A stretch of DNA of 64,000 nucleotides from Adiantum capillus-veneris (GCA_014529385.2 CM043959.1:6762966-6826965), one strand, 5' to 3'. Positions 36,572 through 47,280 are shown, numbered from the stretch's first letter. Program-made: numbers and translations. The notes: a model not told the origin generated them from the letters alone.

Positions 36572-36952
36572 TGTTGTGGGTTAGGTCAACACATGAACAT
36601 CATACACAGCAAAAATAACCATCTACTCCACCATACTTCATTAACAACAATTCAGACACAGTAAACATGACTACTCCAAAAATATCAGAGTAAGCAGAGA
36701 CAATACACTGAATAGTTGCTGCACTGCACAATCATCATCACATTCATATCAGAGAACAGATACCTCGTGCGCAGATACATTCCCCACTTATATAGATAAA
36801 TCCGACTTAACTACCCAGTCACAAGACATTCAACAGACTGCAACTGAAAGACAGTTACATCCGACTTAGCAAAATACGGCTTAGTAAATATCCGATAAGT
36901 CAAAATCCGACTTAGCTATTCAGAGTCAGTTTCTAACATGTGCCTCTCAACA
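36572..36952 (-). repeat. gypsy 3' LTR
   Basis: 381 bp, nearly identical to 45064-45444. Confidence 0.95.
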
Positions 36953-37012
36953 CATGGCACGCCCCGGTGGTAGATTTCGCAGAAATCTGACCCGGATCCA
37001 CATATCCCTTGA

Positions 37013-40000
37013 TCAGGAATCCACCCTATGCTGCACAGTTTCTTCCTTACTCTGGTCCTCAGCATTCACTTTATGATCCACCAGCTCTGCTTCCTTTACT
37101 GCATCTGACTCTGCTGCATCATCTTTTCCCATTTCCACCTCTTGTGCTCTATCTGCAATCACAGTATCAATCTGCTCTTCTGCCACTTTCTCCTCAGCTA
37201 CATCCTGCATCAAAAAACTATTAGTAAAATTCTCCTCTTTCTTTTCTGCCTTTGCAAGCTGCTGTCTCTTATTCTCTTCCATCTGCTGAACCTGCTGCTT
37301 CAAACAGTCTCTCTCCTTTTGCAATTCCTCCACTTCCTTCAACACTTGTGCTTCTACCTCATGCACTAACCCTGCCTTTAGCACCTCATATGGATACTTA
37401 ATGACAAATCTCATTCTTTCCTTGGTCTTTTGCCACATCTCCTGTGCCACCAAAGCTAACTGCTGCTTGAGAATAGACACTTCTCCTTCTTTCATTAATA
37501 CTGCACTCAAGCTAATTTCCTCTTGTGCCAACATCTGTTGCTCTAATATCTGCAAAGGTTCCAATCTCAACCTCTGCATCTCCACAGTGACCTGTAACTC
37601 TGCATTCCTCTTTGCCATGTCTTCCAATTCCAAAGCAACCGCTGCCTCCACTTTCTCAGTCCATTGCTTAAACTCCCCCAATGATCTCTTCACTTTTGCT
37701 AACTCCATCTTCTGTTTCCCCACTGTTTCCTCCATATCCTGCTCATACTTTACTTTCATCGTAGCTATCTGCTCTTCAAACTCTTTCACCTGTGACACCT
37801 GTCCTTTAAACTCCATCAATTTTTCTGCATTCCTTTCAGCTTGCATACTCTGAACCTTCAGCATATTATTCTGCTGCCTCACAAATTCTTGCACCTGCTG
37901 CAGCATCTGAACTACTTTATCACTGTCCAATTTCCCAGTATCTACTGATACTCCAGAGACTTCCTCAGCACTAAAGTCTAATCTGGAAAACACTCTACTG
38001 ACTGGTTCAGACTTCTTCCTCTTGTTGGATAATGTGAAAGCCTTACCAAGCTTTATTGGTGTTTCCTCTGCTTTTACCTGCATTGGTGAATCAACATCCA
38101 TGGTACCAAATTCTGCAAACTGCATTTTTGCTGTGATTTCTTCAAAGGCCTCTCCTGGAGTATATTTGGCTTTCACCAAATCCTCATAAGCCTCCATATG
38201 CTTAGCATTAAACTTCACAAATCCTGTCTTTTCAGAATGCACCATGATGGGATGCTCAATCTGTACTGGCTGCTGCTTCTCCTGCACCAGTTTTTCTGCT
38301 TTCACAGGCCACCTTGCTTCACCATTCTGTACTCTCTGTGCAAAAAAAAACAATGCTGACAAGTAACCACATAACCTACTATTTGCCTGTGTCTTCCTCT
38401 TGTCTGAAGAATGAATCTCTGCTGCCAACTTTTCATACACCCAGTGAGCCCAGCTCACTTCTCCTCCCTGCTCTGCATAGCTTAATGGTGCAAAGTTTTC
38501 TTTTGACATATAATCAAACTTCACAATAAAACATAGCCTCTCCAAGTACCACTTAAGCTGCTCTCTCCTAGCATATGCCACATTCTTTAACATGTAATAC
38601 TGCCTGCCTCCTTCTCTTGGACCAAACTCCTTTTTCAGTGCTTCCTCTGAACACTTTGGAATAGGTGTATTAGGATGCAAAGGCAGCTTGAACACCTCAG
38701 ACACCAACTCCACATTGAGTACCACATGCGGTGACACTCTCCCCTTAGTCTTCCTAAGTATTTCCAACTGAGACTTTGCATATACATTGTTTCTACATTC
38801 TTCCCAAGGCAGAATCGCAAACTCATACAATCCTACTTGCTGCAACCATATGGCGTTGCGCTCTGCCTGACAATCTATGTCAACTTTGAAGTCCATAAAA
38901 GGGTCCATTAATGCTTGCATCACCTTACCTTCTGACACAGGAGTCGGCATTGGCGTTTCCTCTTCTGCAGAGTCACTGTTTTCGTCTGCACTGCTAATGT
39001 CAAGCCGCATAGGCAAAGCTTTGCTTCTCAAACGTCGCCCCGAACCTTCGGTCTGCTCCTCATCAGGCTGTGGTTGCATGGCCATCAATTGATTTGCTTT
39101 CGGCATGGCAGGACTGAATAAAGCTTCTTCAAGCGAAAACCCGAATGCTCCGCGCTGCTGCATGTGTACTGAACTTTTGTTGCATGTATGATTATACTCG
39201 CTGCACCATGCACACATATCTCCACCCAGTATCCTTGAAGTGCTACGAAACTTCTTTTCAGCACACTCCCCGAAGTTATTAATCCGGCCTAATAATTTCT
39301 TATTAAAAATTCCGACTTGGTCAGTTCCGACACAGGTACTCTTCCAACATTTGCAATGCTGAATCGGATGTGCACTTTGGAACTGCCTACTTCCTCCAAC
39401 CTGTGAATTATATGGGATACTATGAAAAGACCTCCTCAAATCCATGCAAACCAGCATTTTTCCTTTTCCTTTTGCTGATTCTGAATCTCCTGGCTGTAGG
39501 GATATTACAGTCATACAGGCTACACTTGGCCAGTCCAAATGAGGTGGCTTTCCCTGAAATTTCTTCAACCTGAAACCATTAACTGCCTTTTCCACTCTTG
39601 TACCAAACACATCAGCTATAATGAATGTCCCTTGTCCTTTATCTTGCACAATCTGATATGGTCCCTGATATCTCAATGACAATTTACCAGGATGTGGTCC
39701 CAGCTTAGAGTTGTACAACATTACCCAATCTCCAATCTGAAAGATCTTGAACTTCACATTCTTGGTCACCCATGCTTGTCTTCTTCTTTGTATGACTTCA
39801 GTAATGTAAGAGCTTACCAACCTATCCTCCTCCAGCTGCATCAGATATTTGTTCCTGTGTAGTACTGACAACTTTGGAGACTGCTTCTCTGCTGAGACTC
39901 TTAAACTTGGTACCACAAACTCCATAGGCACCACAGCTTCCAGCCCATACACCAGCTTGAATGGTGTCATACCAGTAGTGACTTTGAAAGCTGTTCTAAA

Positions 40001-43000
40001 GGACCATAAGGCAGAATCCAACTTATCATCCCAATCCTTCTGATTCTCTGTCACAATCTTTTTCAAAATCCTTACCAGTGTTTTGTTGGAGCTCTCAGCC
40101 TGACCATTAGCCTGTGGATGATATGCTGTAGACTTCTTGTACATAATCATATGTGTCCTTGTTAGCTCTGAAATTACTTCATTCAGAAAATGAGTTCCTC
40201 TGTCACTTACCAGCTCCACTGGACACCCAAACCTGGTCATAATGTTATGATAAAGAAATCTGGCCACACTTGAAGCTTTATTATCCTTCAATGCTACTGC
40301 TTCTACCCACTTAGTGCAATAATCTGTAGCCACTAAAATGTATCTGCATCCCCTCTTGGAAGTTGGTTTGACAGGTCCTACAAAGTCCAAACCCCACTTT
40401 TGAAAAGGTTCCAAAGGCAAAATAGGATGATCCCCCATCCTATCCCTGTTTGAATCAGGTTGACCTGTTTTCTGACAAATTACACATCTTTTGGCATAAT
40501 CATGTGCATCCTTTAAAACTGTAGGCCACCATAATCCAGCCTGCAAAATCTTCTTCCCTGTAGTATCTCCAGAGAAATGCCCTCCTGCTGTGCCTGAATG
40601 TGCTTCCTGCAAGACTGCACTTTGCTCAAATTCTGGTACACATCTTCTTATCACTTGATCAATGCCTTTCTTATATAGTGTCCCTGCAATAACTAAATAG
40701 GGTCTGGTTTTCAGTGCAAATTTTCTTCTCTGATCAGCATTGAACTCCCTTGGTATAGTTCCATCAGTCAAAAACATCAGCAATTGATCATACCAAGACT
40801 CAGTCACAGCAGTCTGCACATCAAACAGCTGAGCATCAGGAAGTGCATCATCTACCCCAGTAGGTGCTTCACCTGTTTCAATCCTGCTTAGATAATCTGC
40901 AATTACATGCTCCTTCCCAGGAGTATGCTCAATCTGAAAGTCAAACTCCTGCAACAACAACATCCATCTTGCAAGCCTTCCAGTAAGAAGTGGCTTCTTG
41001 ATCAAATACAACAAGGCCTGATGATCAACATGAAAAACTATCTTGTTCCCCAACAAGTAATGCCTAAACTTATTCAATGCATATACCATCCCTAAAGCTT
41101 CTCTTTCTGTCACAGGATAGTTTCTTTCTGCACCTGTGAGAACCCTACTTGCATAATACACAGGTCTGAACCATCCCTTCTCCTTCTCCTGCATCAGTAC
41201 AGCTCCTATTGCTATATCCGAGGCATCAACAAACACATGAAAAGGCAATGACCAATCAGGTGGCTGCAAAATTGGTGCTACTGATATCATTTTCTTCAAC
41301 ATCTGAAATGATTTCTGCTGAGGTTCATCCCATACAAATGCCACATCCTTCTTTGTTAATTGAGTTAATGGCAAGCATACATTAGACAAATACCTCAAAT
41401 ATCTGGAGTGCCACTTTGTCTGTCCAACAAACCTCATTAACTCTTTAACATTGGTAGGAACTGGTGCTGCTTGAATAGCTTCTATTTTCTTGACATCTAT
41501 AGCCATTCCTGCTTCTGACACAACATGTCCCAAAAGTATTCCACTCCTCACAACAATTACACTTTTATAAGGATTCAGAGCCATCCTGAATTGTCTGCAT
41601 CTTTCAAAACAGAGCTTCAGATGTAGCAGATGTTTATCCTTCTTTCCAAACACTGAGAAATCATCCACAAAGACTCTCATAAAGTCCTGTAAGTAAGGTT
41701 CAAACACCTTATGAGCAACAAAATTAAATGAAGGTGGTCCATTGGTTAACCCAAAACTCATCACTGTGTATGCAAAGGCTCCCCATTCAGTTATAAAAGC
41801 TGTTTTATGCTGATCCGACTCAGCAACACTAATCTGATTATAACCAGAAAAACCATCCAAAAAGCTGTACATTTCATGACCAGCTACTGCATCCAACACA
41901 GCATCACAAAATGGAATAGGAAAGGGATCAGTAATGGTTGCTGCATTCAATTTTCTATAATCCACACATACTCTTAAAGCTCCATTTTTCTTTGGCACAA
42001 CCAGTATAGGAGACAACCATGATACTTCATGTACAGGTTTAATGAACCCTACTTCCAGGAGCTTATCAAGCTCCTCCTTCACCTGTTTGGCAAAGTTAGG
42101 ATTCATTCTATATCTCTGCTGCACAATTGGTTTTGCACCCTCTTTCAAATTAATCCTATGCTGATGTAGTGCTGGGTCAATGCCTCTCACCTGAGAATAA
42201 TCCCAAGCAAACACATCCTTATAATCAACCAATAATTGCAACAGCTGTGCCAGAAATTCCCCTTGAATGTGTGCACTCACTCTGACCATTCTTGGTTCTG
42301 CCTCTGTTCCGAAATTCAGCTCCTGAAGCTCCTCCTTTTCTACCCTGCTAGATGCCCCAAACTTCTTTTCATAAATTTTCTCAGCCATATCCCTGGCCTC
42401 CTTTTCTTCCTGCTGAATCTGTTCCTTATCAGACATAGCATATTTCTGGTCCACCAACTGTAACAGTTCCTTACCCTGCGCTGTCTGTCCTGGTGCTAAA
42501 CCTGTATCTGGCTCACCCTGTTCCTTACCTTGCTGTAACATGCTTTCCACATCTACTTCAAACACAGGTACAACAGTTGGATTGGCCTTCAAGAACTCTT
42601 CCTCTTGGTCATCTGTGACCTCATCAGCAAAATTAATAGTCTGAGCAAACAGTGGTTTCTCACTTAATGGAACCATCTTCCTTCCCCTCATAGGTATGGT
42701 TACTTTCTTTTTCCCTTTTTTCAATATGACAACATTTTCTCCCCAGTCCTGTCTTACTTTAGCCAATCTGAACCAAGGCCTTCCTAATAGCATTTCATAT
42801 GCAGCTGCTGAGTCTGACATTCTGAGTACCACAAAATTAACAAAAAAGGATAATCCTGACACCTGAATTTCCTGTGCTTTGAGAATTCCCAAAGGTTGTA
42901 CCCTAGATTGGTCTGCCATTTTCACCTGAAAAGGTGCTGGAGCCATAGCTCCCAACTCCATTCTTTTGTACACTGCCTCTGGTAAAATATTCACCCCAGA

Positions 43001-44326
43001 GCCTCCATCCAATAACACATCATCAAAATTTTCTCCAAGAAAGTGTACTTTAATAACTGGTACCACAAAGTCCACATCTGCTGGATCAATTCTATTTGCT
43101 GCTGCTGGAGAAAACTGCCTGTCCATTGTGCCAAGTCCATTCAGGTTCTGCAGCTTTCTGAACAATCTGTCTTTGAAAGCTGGAACCAATTGCAACAACT
43201 GATCCAAAGATAATTGAAGAGGTGAGCTAATAAGTATTTCAAACCAATCCTTATCCTGTTTATTTTCCACCTCCTTGCTCCCATTATTCTGATCTTCCTT
43301 TTCTTTTGGGTCATCCTCAATATCCACCTGCTTTGCCTGGTGTTTGGCAATCCTTTTTGTAACCTCGTCTCTTACCCCTTTTTGCTCCTTCCAATCCAAA
43401 GGTGCTTTATCCTTAGACCTAGTCACTGCTAGAACTTCAACATGATCCTCCTGCACACATTGGTTACAGTCACAAGCCCATTGATGTTCCTCTTCATTCC
43501 CTTGCTGCTCCTGTTCTTGGTCAGTATCTTGAATCTGCTTATCCTGAGAAAACACATCAAACAAGATTACATTTGCCTGAGCTGCTGGCTGATTTTGCTG
43601 CTGCTGCTGTTGCTGCTGTTGCTGATTTTCAGGTTGATTGGGCTGATTATATCTCACAATGGGCATTCCCCTTTCTTCCCTATGCTTCACCCATAAAGCA
43701 CAATTGGGACCTACCCAGTGATCTGGTGCACCACAGTACACACAGGGTCTCCTATTATTATTATTCTCCTGCTCTCTCCAAGGAGGTCTAGGAGGTCTTG
43801 TCCTCTGAAATGGTGGTCTTTCCCTAAATGGTACTGCTTGATTTGCTCCAATTTTTGGTCTTCCTCTTCCTATGTTAGGTGCTGTCTGCCCTCTATTCTT
43901 TGGATTATACCAACAGCTAGCAGTACTATGTCCATCCCTTTCACAAATGTGACAATACAATTTTTCTTTAGGTGCTACAACAGAATAACCAAACTTTTTA
44001 AGTTTGCCTACCAAATCTTGCTCAATACTCTGCTTTTGCTTGACTTTCTTCTTCTTTCTGCTCTGTTTCTTCTTTCTTTTTTCTGTTTCCTCATCACTGT
44101 CTGATGGTGAGTCTGAATCTGAGTTCCCACTGGAATCTGTGTCTTCCGATGCTTCTTCTGAATCTGAATCACTGTCTTCTTTTCCTTTTGCTTTGGTCAT
44201 GCCAAGCCTCTTCTCCACCCTTGCAGCAGCAGTAACAAGGTCATCCAGACCTCCAGCAATATCAATGCTAGCTACTGCTCCCTTTAAGCTGCTTCTCAAT
44301 CCTTTCAAAAAATAACCTGCTAACAT
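37013..44326 (-). CDS. gypsy gag-pol polyprotein with ~840-residue C-terminal extension
   Basis: A single open frame of 2437 codons. Approximate residue positions are: acidic Ser/Glu linker 45-85; CCHC knuckles at 122-136 (CHICERDGHSTASC) and 194-209 (CVYCGAPDHW...C); polyGln 234-245; protease near 440 (LLDGGSGVNIL); RT 750-960 with FVDDFSVFG near 888; RNase H 1030-1150 (FVDASD); integrase with an HHCC region 1237-1289, catalytic Asp, Asp and Glu in GLDFVG, VSDRG and QAESS (1312-1409) and a C-terminal SLRYQGPYQIV region near 1555. After residue about 1590 comes a linker of about 150 residues with a Cys cluster. Then follow an acidic low-complexity part, a globular region (1800-2020; EECRNNVYAKSQLEIL, LVSEVFKLPLHP) that resembles plant transposon ORF3 proteins of Athila-type elements, and a long coiled coil (2140-2380). 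A Met near 1741 (39106) may once have been a separate ORF3 start. Confidence 0.9.
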   Translation of the reverse strand: MLAGYFLKGLRSSLKGAVASIDIAGGLDDLVTAAARVEKRLGMTKAKGKEDSDSDSEEASEDTDSSGNSDSDSPSDSDEETEKRKKKQSRKKKKVKQKQSIEQDLVGKLKKFGYSVVAPKEKLYCHICERDGHSTASCWYNPKNRGQTAPNIGRGRPKIGANQAVPFRERPPFQRTRPPRPPWREQENNNNRRPCVYCGAPDHWVGPNCALWVKHREERGMPIVRYNQPNQPENQQQQQQQQQQNQPAAQANVILFDVFSQDKQIQDTDQEQEQQGNEEEHQWACDCNQCVQEDHVEVLAVTRSKDKAPLDWKEQKGVRDEVTKRIAKHQAKQVDIEDDPKEKEDQNNGSKEVENKQDKDWFEILISSPLQLSLDQLLQLVPAFKDRLFRKLQNLNGLGTMDRQFSPAAANRIDPADVDFVVPVIKVHFLGENFDDVLLDGGSGVNILPEAVYKRMELGAMAPAPFQVKMADQSRVQPLGILKAQEIQVSGLSFFVNFVVLRMSDSAAAYEMLLGRPWFRLAKVRQDWGENVVILKKGKKKVTIPMRGRKMVPLSEKPLFAQTINFADEVTDDQEEEFLKANPTVVPVFEVDVESMLQQGKEQGEPDTGLAPGQTAQGKELLQLVDQKYAMSDKEQIQQEEKEARDMAEKIYEKKFGASSRVEKEELQELNFGTEAEPRMVRVSAHIQGEFLAQLLQLLVDYKDVFAWDYSQVRGIDPALHQHRINLKEGAKPIVQQRYRMNPNFAKQVKEELDKLLEVGFIKPVHEVSWLSPILVVPKKNGALRVCVDYRKLNAATITDPFPIPFCDAVLDAVAGHEMYSFLDGFSGYNQISVAESDQHKTAFITEWGAFAYTVMSFGLTNGPPSFNFVAHKVFEPYLQDFMRVFVDDFSVFGKKDKHLLHLKLCFERCRQFRMALNPYKSVIVVRSGILLGHVVSEAGMAIDVKKIEAIQAAPVPTNVKELMRFVGQTKWHSRYLRYLSNVCLPLTQLTKKDVAFVWDEPQQKSFQMLKKMISVAPILQPPDWSLPFHVFVDASDIAIGAVLMQEKEKGWFRPVYYASRVLTGAERNYPVTEREALGMVYALNKFRHYLLGNKIVFHVDHQALLYLIKKPLLTGRLARWMLLLQEFDFQIEHTPGKEHVIADYLSRIETGEAPTGVDDALPDAQLFDVQTAVTESWYDQLLMFLTDGTIPREFNADQRRKFALKTRPYLVIAGTLYKKGIDQVIRRCVPEFEQSAVLQEAHSGTAGGHFSGDTTGKKILQAGLWWPTVLKDAHDYAKRCVICQKTGQPDSNRDRMGDHPILPLEPFQKWGLDFVGPVKPTSKRGCRYILVATDYCTKWVEAVALKDNKASSVARFLYHNIMTRFGCPVELVSDRGTHFLNEVISELTRTHMIMYKKSTAYHPQANGQAESSNKTLVRILKKIVTENQKDWDDKLDSALWSFRTAFKVTTGMTPFKLVYGLEAVVPMEFVVPSLRVSAEKQSPKLSVLHRNKYLMQLEEDRLVSSYITEVIQRRRQAWVTKNVKFKIFQIGDWVMLYNSKLGPHPGKLSLRYQGPYQIVQDKGQGTFIIADVFGTRVEKAVNGFRLKKFQGKPPHLDWPSVACMTVISLQPGDSESAKGKGKMLVCMDLRRSFHSIPYNSQVGGSRQFQSAHPIQHCKCWKSTCVGTDQVGIFNKKLLGRINNFGECAEKKFRSTSRILGGDMCAWCSEYNHTCNKSSVHMQQRGAFGFSLEEALFSPAMPKANQLMAMQPQPDEEQTEGSGRRLRSKALPMRLDISSADENSDSAEEETPMPTPVSEGKVMQALMDPFMDFKVDIDCQAERNAIWLQQVGLYEFAILPWEECRNNVYAKSQLEILRKTKGRVSPHVVLNVELVSEVFKLPLHPNTPIPKCSEEALKKEFGPREGGRQYYMLKNVAYARREQLKWYLERLCFIVKFDYMSKENFAPLSYAEQGGEVSWAHWVYEKLAAEIHSSDKRKTQANSRLCGYLSALFFFAQRVQNGEARWPVKAEKLVQEKQQPVQIEHPIMVHSEKTGFVKFNAKHMEAYEDLVKAKYTPGEAFEEITAKMQFAEFGTMDVDSPMQVKAEETPIKLGKAFTLSNKRKKSEPVSRVFSRLDFSAEEVSGVSVDTGKLDSDKVVQMLQQVQEFVRQQNNMLKVQSMQAERNAEKLMEFKGQVSQVKEFEEQIATMKVKYEQDMEETVGKQKMELAKVKRSLGEFKQWTEKVEAAVALELEDMAKRNAELQVTVEMQRLRLEPLQILEQQMLAQEEISLSAVLMKEGEVSILKQQLALVAQEMWQKTKERMRFVIKYPYEVLKAGLVHEVEAQVLKEVEELQKERDCLKQQVQQMEENKRQQLAKAEKKEENFTNSFLMQDVAEEKVAEEQIDTVIADRAQEVEMGKDDAAESDAVKEAELVDHKVNAEDQSKEETVQHRVDS

Positions 44327-44350
44327 TTCATTAGTGGGTCTTTCATTCCC

Positions 44351-45016
44351 CTACAATCTTTCTACTAAAATTCTGAACTTCTGTGCATAGTCTTCAACCA
44401 GCATCTTATTTTGCTTAATGTCTCTGAGTTTTCTCAGGACATCAGTCGGAGTCTTCTCCTTTCTAAATCTCTGCAGAAATGCCTGCTTCAAAGCATTATA
44501 AGTAGCAAAATGTGCAATGCCATATTGGCTGAACCAACTCATGGCCTTTCCTTCCAATGTGGCAGCAAACTGTTCCATCTTTACTCCATCAGCATACATC
44601 ACCTGATAGCCACTTGCCTGCCACTTAGTTTCAAACTGTGCCACATGACAGTCAGCATCTTCCTTACTCCCTGCTCTAAACTTGGCTGCCTTGACCTTTG
44701 GGTTGGGTGGTGGTTGAGCCATTGGAATGGGTTGTGGTGGTCTCCTAGGTCTTTGCCTGGTAGCCCCCTGAAGTGGGTCAAACTGGATCCTTCTCCTGGT
44801 GGTTCTTCTTGCCAGGAATAAAGCTCCAATAAATTGCCTCACTCTCTCTTCTCCTGCTGCTCCTGATCCTACCCCTCCTTGGTCTACAGGTTGCTGCCCC
44901 TGAGCATCGGGTGATTGCTGATTGTCATGATCATAGTTAAATGGATCAATGTTTCCAGCCTGTGCTTGAGCCCTTGTGTAGTACACTCTTCCTACTCTCC
45001 TGTCTCCCTCTGACAT
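44351..45016 (-). pseudogene. gypsy gag N-terminal part, ends at in-frame TAG
   Basis: This segment has 221 codons from the ATG at 45016-45014. It is Gln/Pro-rich at first, then a retrotransposon gag core (FETKWQASGYQ, GKAMSWFSQYG, FRKEKTPTDVLRKL, VEDYAQKFRILVERL). The frame meets TAG at 44353-44351 and then continues without another stop for 2437 codons (GNERPTNEMLAGYF). The stop falls inside gag, before the zinc knuckles. It is therefore more likely a CAG-to-TAG mutation than a gag-pol recoding site, although readthrough cannot be excluded. Confidence 0.85.
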
Positions 45017-45063
45017 GCATCATTACTTGAAAATAAACGTTAACCCAGCGGGGTCGCCAAATG

Positions 45064-45444
45064 TGTTGTGGGTTAGGTCAACACATGAACATCATACGCA
45101 GCAAAAATAACCATCTACTCCACCATACTTCATTAACAACAATTCAGACACAGTAAACATGACTACTCCAAAAATATCAGAGTAAGCAGAGACAATACAC
45201 TGAATAGTTGCTGCACTGCACAATCATCATCACATTCATATCAGAGAACAGATACCTCGTGCGCAGATACATTCCCCACTTATATAGATAAATCCGACTT
45301 AACTACCCAGTCACAAGACATTCAACAAACTGCAACTGAAAGACAGTTACATCCGACTTAGCAAAATACGGCTTAGTAAATATCCGATAAGTCAAAATCC
45401 GACTTAGCTATTCAGAGTCAGTTTCTAACATGTGCCTCTCAACA
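45064..45444 (-). repeat. gypsy 5' LTR with TATA box
   Basis: This 381-bp LTR is the partner of 36572-36952. On the minus strand it contains ctatataag at 45287-45279, a good TATA box for the element's transcript. It abuts copia sequence at 45445. Confidence 0.9.
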
Positions 45445-47004
45445 GTAGCTCATTTTGTTTGCGATGTACATCTGTCAAACATTGTTACTGCTTTCTTGAA
45501 CAGTGACATAGTTCAGGAAGTCATAGTTGAGGAAGTTTATGTAACGCAGCCTCACGGTTTTGTCAAGAAAGGACAAGAGGATAAGGTGTGCAAATGTAAC
45601 AAAGCTTTGTATGGGTTGCAATCTCCTCGTGCTTGGTATGAGAAGGCTGACACTCATTTAGTCAAACGAGGCTTTCATAATAGTCCAACAGAAAGCACAT
45701 TGTATGTAAAGCGTGAGGGTGGTGTACTTCTCATTGTGGTTCTTTATGTAGAGGATTTGCTGATCACTGGACCAAATGAGAGACATATTGCTGAATTTAA
45801 GGGTGATTTGAATGCTACTTTCAAGATGAAAAATTTGGGACTCTTGCATCATTACTTGGGTATACAATTTAAGCAGTGTGATGGTGGTATTGCCTTGTGT
45901 CAGAAAAGTTACATAGAAACATTTGCTATGTAAGTTTGGACTTGAGGATTGCAAACCTATTGCCACTCCCATGGAAACAAGCTTGAAATTGAGTCTTCAT
46001 GATGATGGTGATCCTGCAGATGTCACTCTTTACAAAATTGCTGTTGGATGCCTCATTTATGTATGCAACACGAGGTCGGATATTCATTTTGCAGTCTCAC
46101 AGGTCAGCAGATTTATGCATAGCCCAGGGTCTAAGCATTGGCAGGCTTTCAAGAGGATTTTCCGCTACTTGAGTGACACTTACATCTTGACTTGTTTTAT
46201 CCCAAGGGGGGATCATTGCTGCCAGACTTACATGCTTTTTTGGACTCAGATTGGGCTGGTTGTTTTGACACACGAGTGTCCAGAAGTGGTTTTTGTTTCA
46301 TGCTTGGTAGTTCATGTATATCATGGTTGAGCAAGAAGCAACCTACTGTGGCCACTTCTAGCTGTGAGCTAAATACATGACAGTCTTCATAGCTACGGTT
46401 GAGTGTGTATGGCTCAGACGCCTTATGGCTGATTTGGGTGTTGGACAAGACAGTGCAAACACTATCTACATTGACAATTAGAGCGCATTGGAAGTTGCAA
46501 GGAACACAATTTTTCATGCTCGCACTAGCACATTGAGGTGCATTACCACTATGTCAAGGAGAGGCTCTAAGCAGGAGAGATTAGCTTGGCTTATGTGCCA
46601 ACATAGGACAACCTTGTAGATCTTTCACAAAGGCACTGTCTCGTGAGAAGTTTGAAGATTTCCACAAAGCTTTGGGCTTATTCCCCTTTGCGGAATGATC
46701 ATGTCCTTAGGGCATGACACTTCCCTTTACTCATGTGACAACTCTCGTTCACCGCATCACTCCAGGGGGGATTTGTTACCATATACATGTGGTAGTGATG
46801 TGGGTGAACACACTTAGGACCATCAGGCCATTTTTTCCCTCTTTAGGAGGTTTTCCCTCCCCGTGCATTGTATATACGCCCATTCATTCTAGGGCTATCT
46901 ATCTTTTCTATTGCACACTAAGTAAAAAACTCTCCTTTGTGTGCCTTGAGCTTCCTTTGTCTTCTCCAAGCTATATGTGTTTTTCTGCAACCCTAACTCC
47001 AACA
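45445..47004 (+). mobile_element. 3' part of a second copia copy
   Basis: This is the same family as 23822-28966 but on the plus strand. It starts abruptly in RT (AHFVCDVHLSNIVTAFLN), directly against the gypsy LTR. It keeps YGLQSPRAWY, the RT box as YVEDLLITG (first Asp of the pair replaced by Glu), and RNase H pieces (LDSDWAGCFD, KKQPTVATSSCE). Frameshifts lie near 45930, 46180 and 46365. A polypurine tract (ccaggggggatt) and a 3' LTR of about 231 bp end it at 47004. A 15-bp-like duplication gives QEVIVEEVYV where the other copy has EEVYV. It is an old, truncated and dead copy. Confidence 0.9.
46774..47004 (+). repeat. 3' LTR of the truncated copia copy
   Basis: It starts tgttaccatatacatgtggt after the polypurine tract and ends ccctaactccaaca. 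It is homologous, inverted, to 23827-24055 but visibly more diverged than that element's own LTR pair. Confidence 0.85.
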
Positions 47005-47280
47005 CCATGTGTCAAGCCATGTGAAGAACCTCTTACAACCTTTGTGTAAAGAACAACCACTTGTCTTTGTGTATAGGCAGCCACATCTTGTGCTCATGTG
47101 TCAAAAGGCTGTCTATTTGTATAAGCCTATATAGAGGCACATTTTGCTGAATAAATGTAAGATTTATCATTTGCAATTATACTCTATTGTATTGTGCAAT
47201 AGTCTCTCTCTCAAGCTCTACACTAACCTCTCCAAAGCATGCCATTAACATGAATGGCACACTAACCTATCCTCTTTAAC
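47005..47280 (+). repeat. partial copy of the 35583-35943 LTR-like block
   Basis: It matches the second half of that block from 'ccatgtgtcaa' through the tataagcctatatag word to 'cctatcctctttaaccctac'. The truncated copia element joins it at 47004/47005, so copia probably inserted into this LTR. Confidence 0.75.

Larger units (their letters stand above)
36572..45444 (-). mobile_element. young Ty3/gypsy element (Tat/Athila-like) with extra C-terminal region
   Basis: The element is 8.9 kb. LTRs at 36572-36952 and 45064-45444 (both 381 bp, TG...CA) differ at only two sites that I could see, so it is very recent. A primer-binding-like site (TTTGGCGACCCCGCTGGG on the minus strand) lies three bases inside the right-hand 5' LTR. 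Coding is on the minus strand. The flanks do not show a target duplication (ACAAC on the left, GTAGC on the right), so one flank has been rearranged since insertion. Confidence 0.9.

Noticed and set aside
37009-44315. Plus-strand open frames across the gypsy coding region
   Set aside because: They are antisense shadows of the 2437-codon minus-strand frame and rich in Leu/Ser, as expected from an opposite-strand Gln/Glu-rich gene.
44351-44353. TAG as a programmed gag-pol readthrough codon
   Set aside because: It lies inside gag, upstream of both zinc knuckles, not at a gag-pol boundary. A point mutation is simpler.
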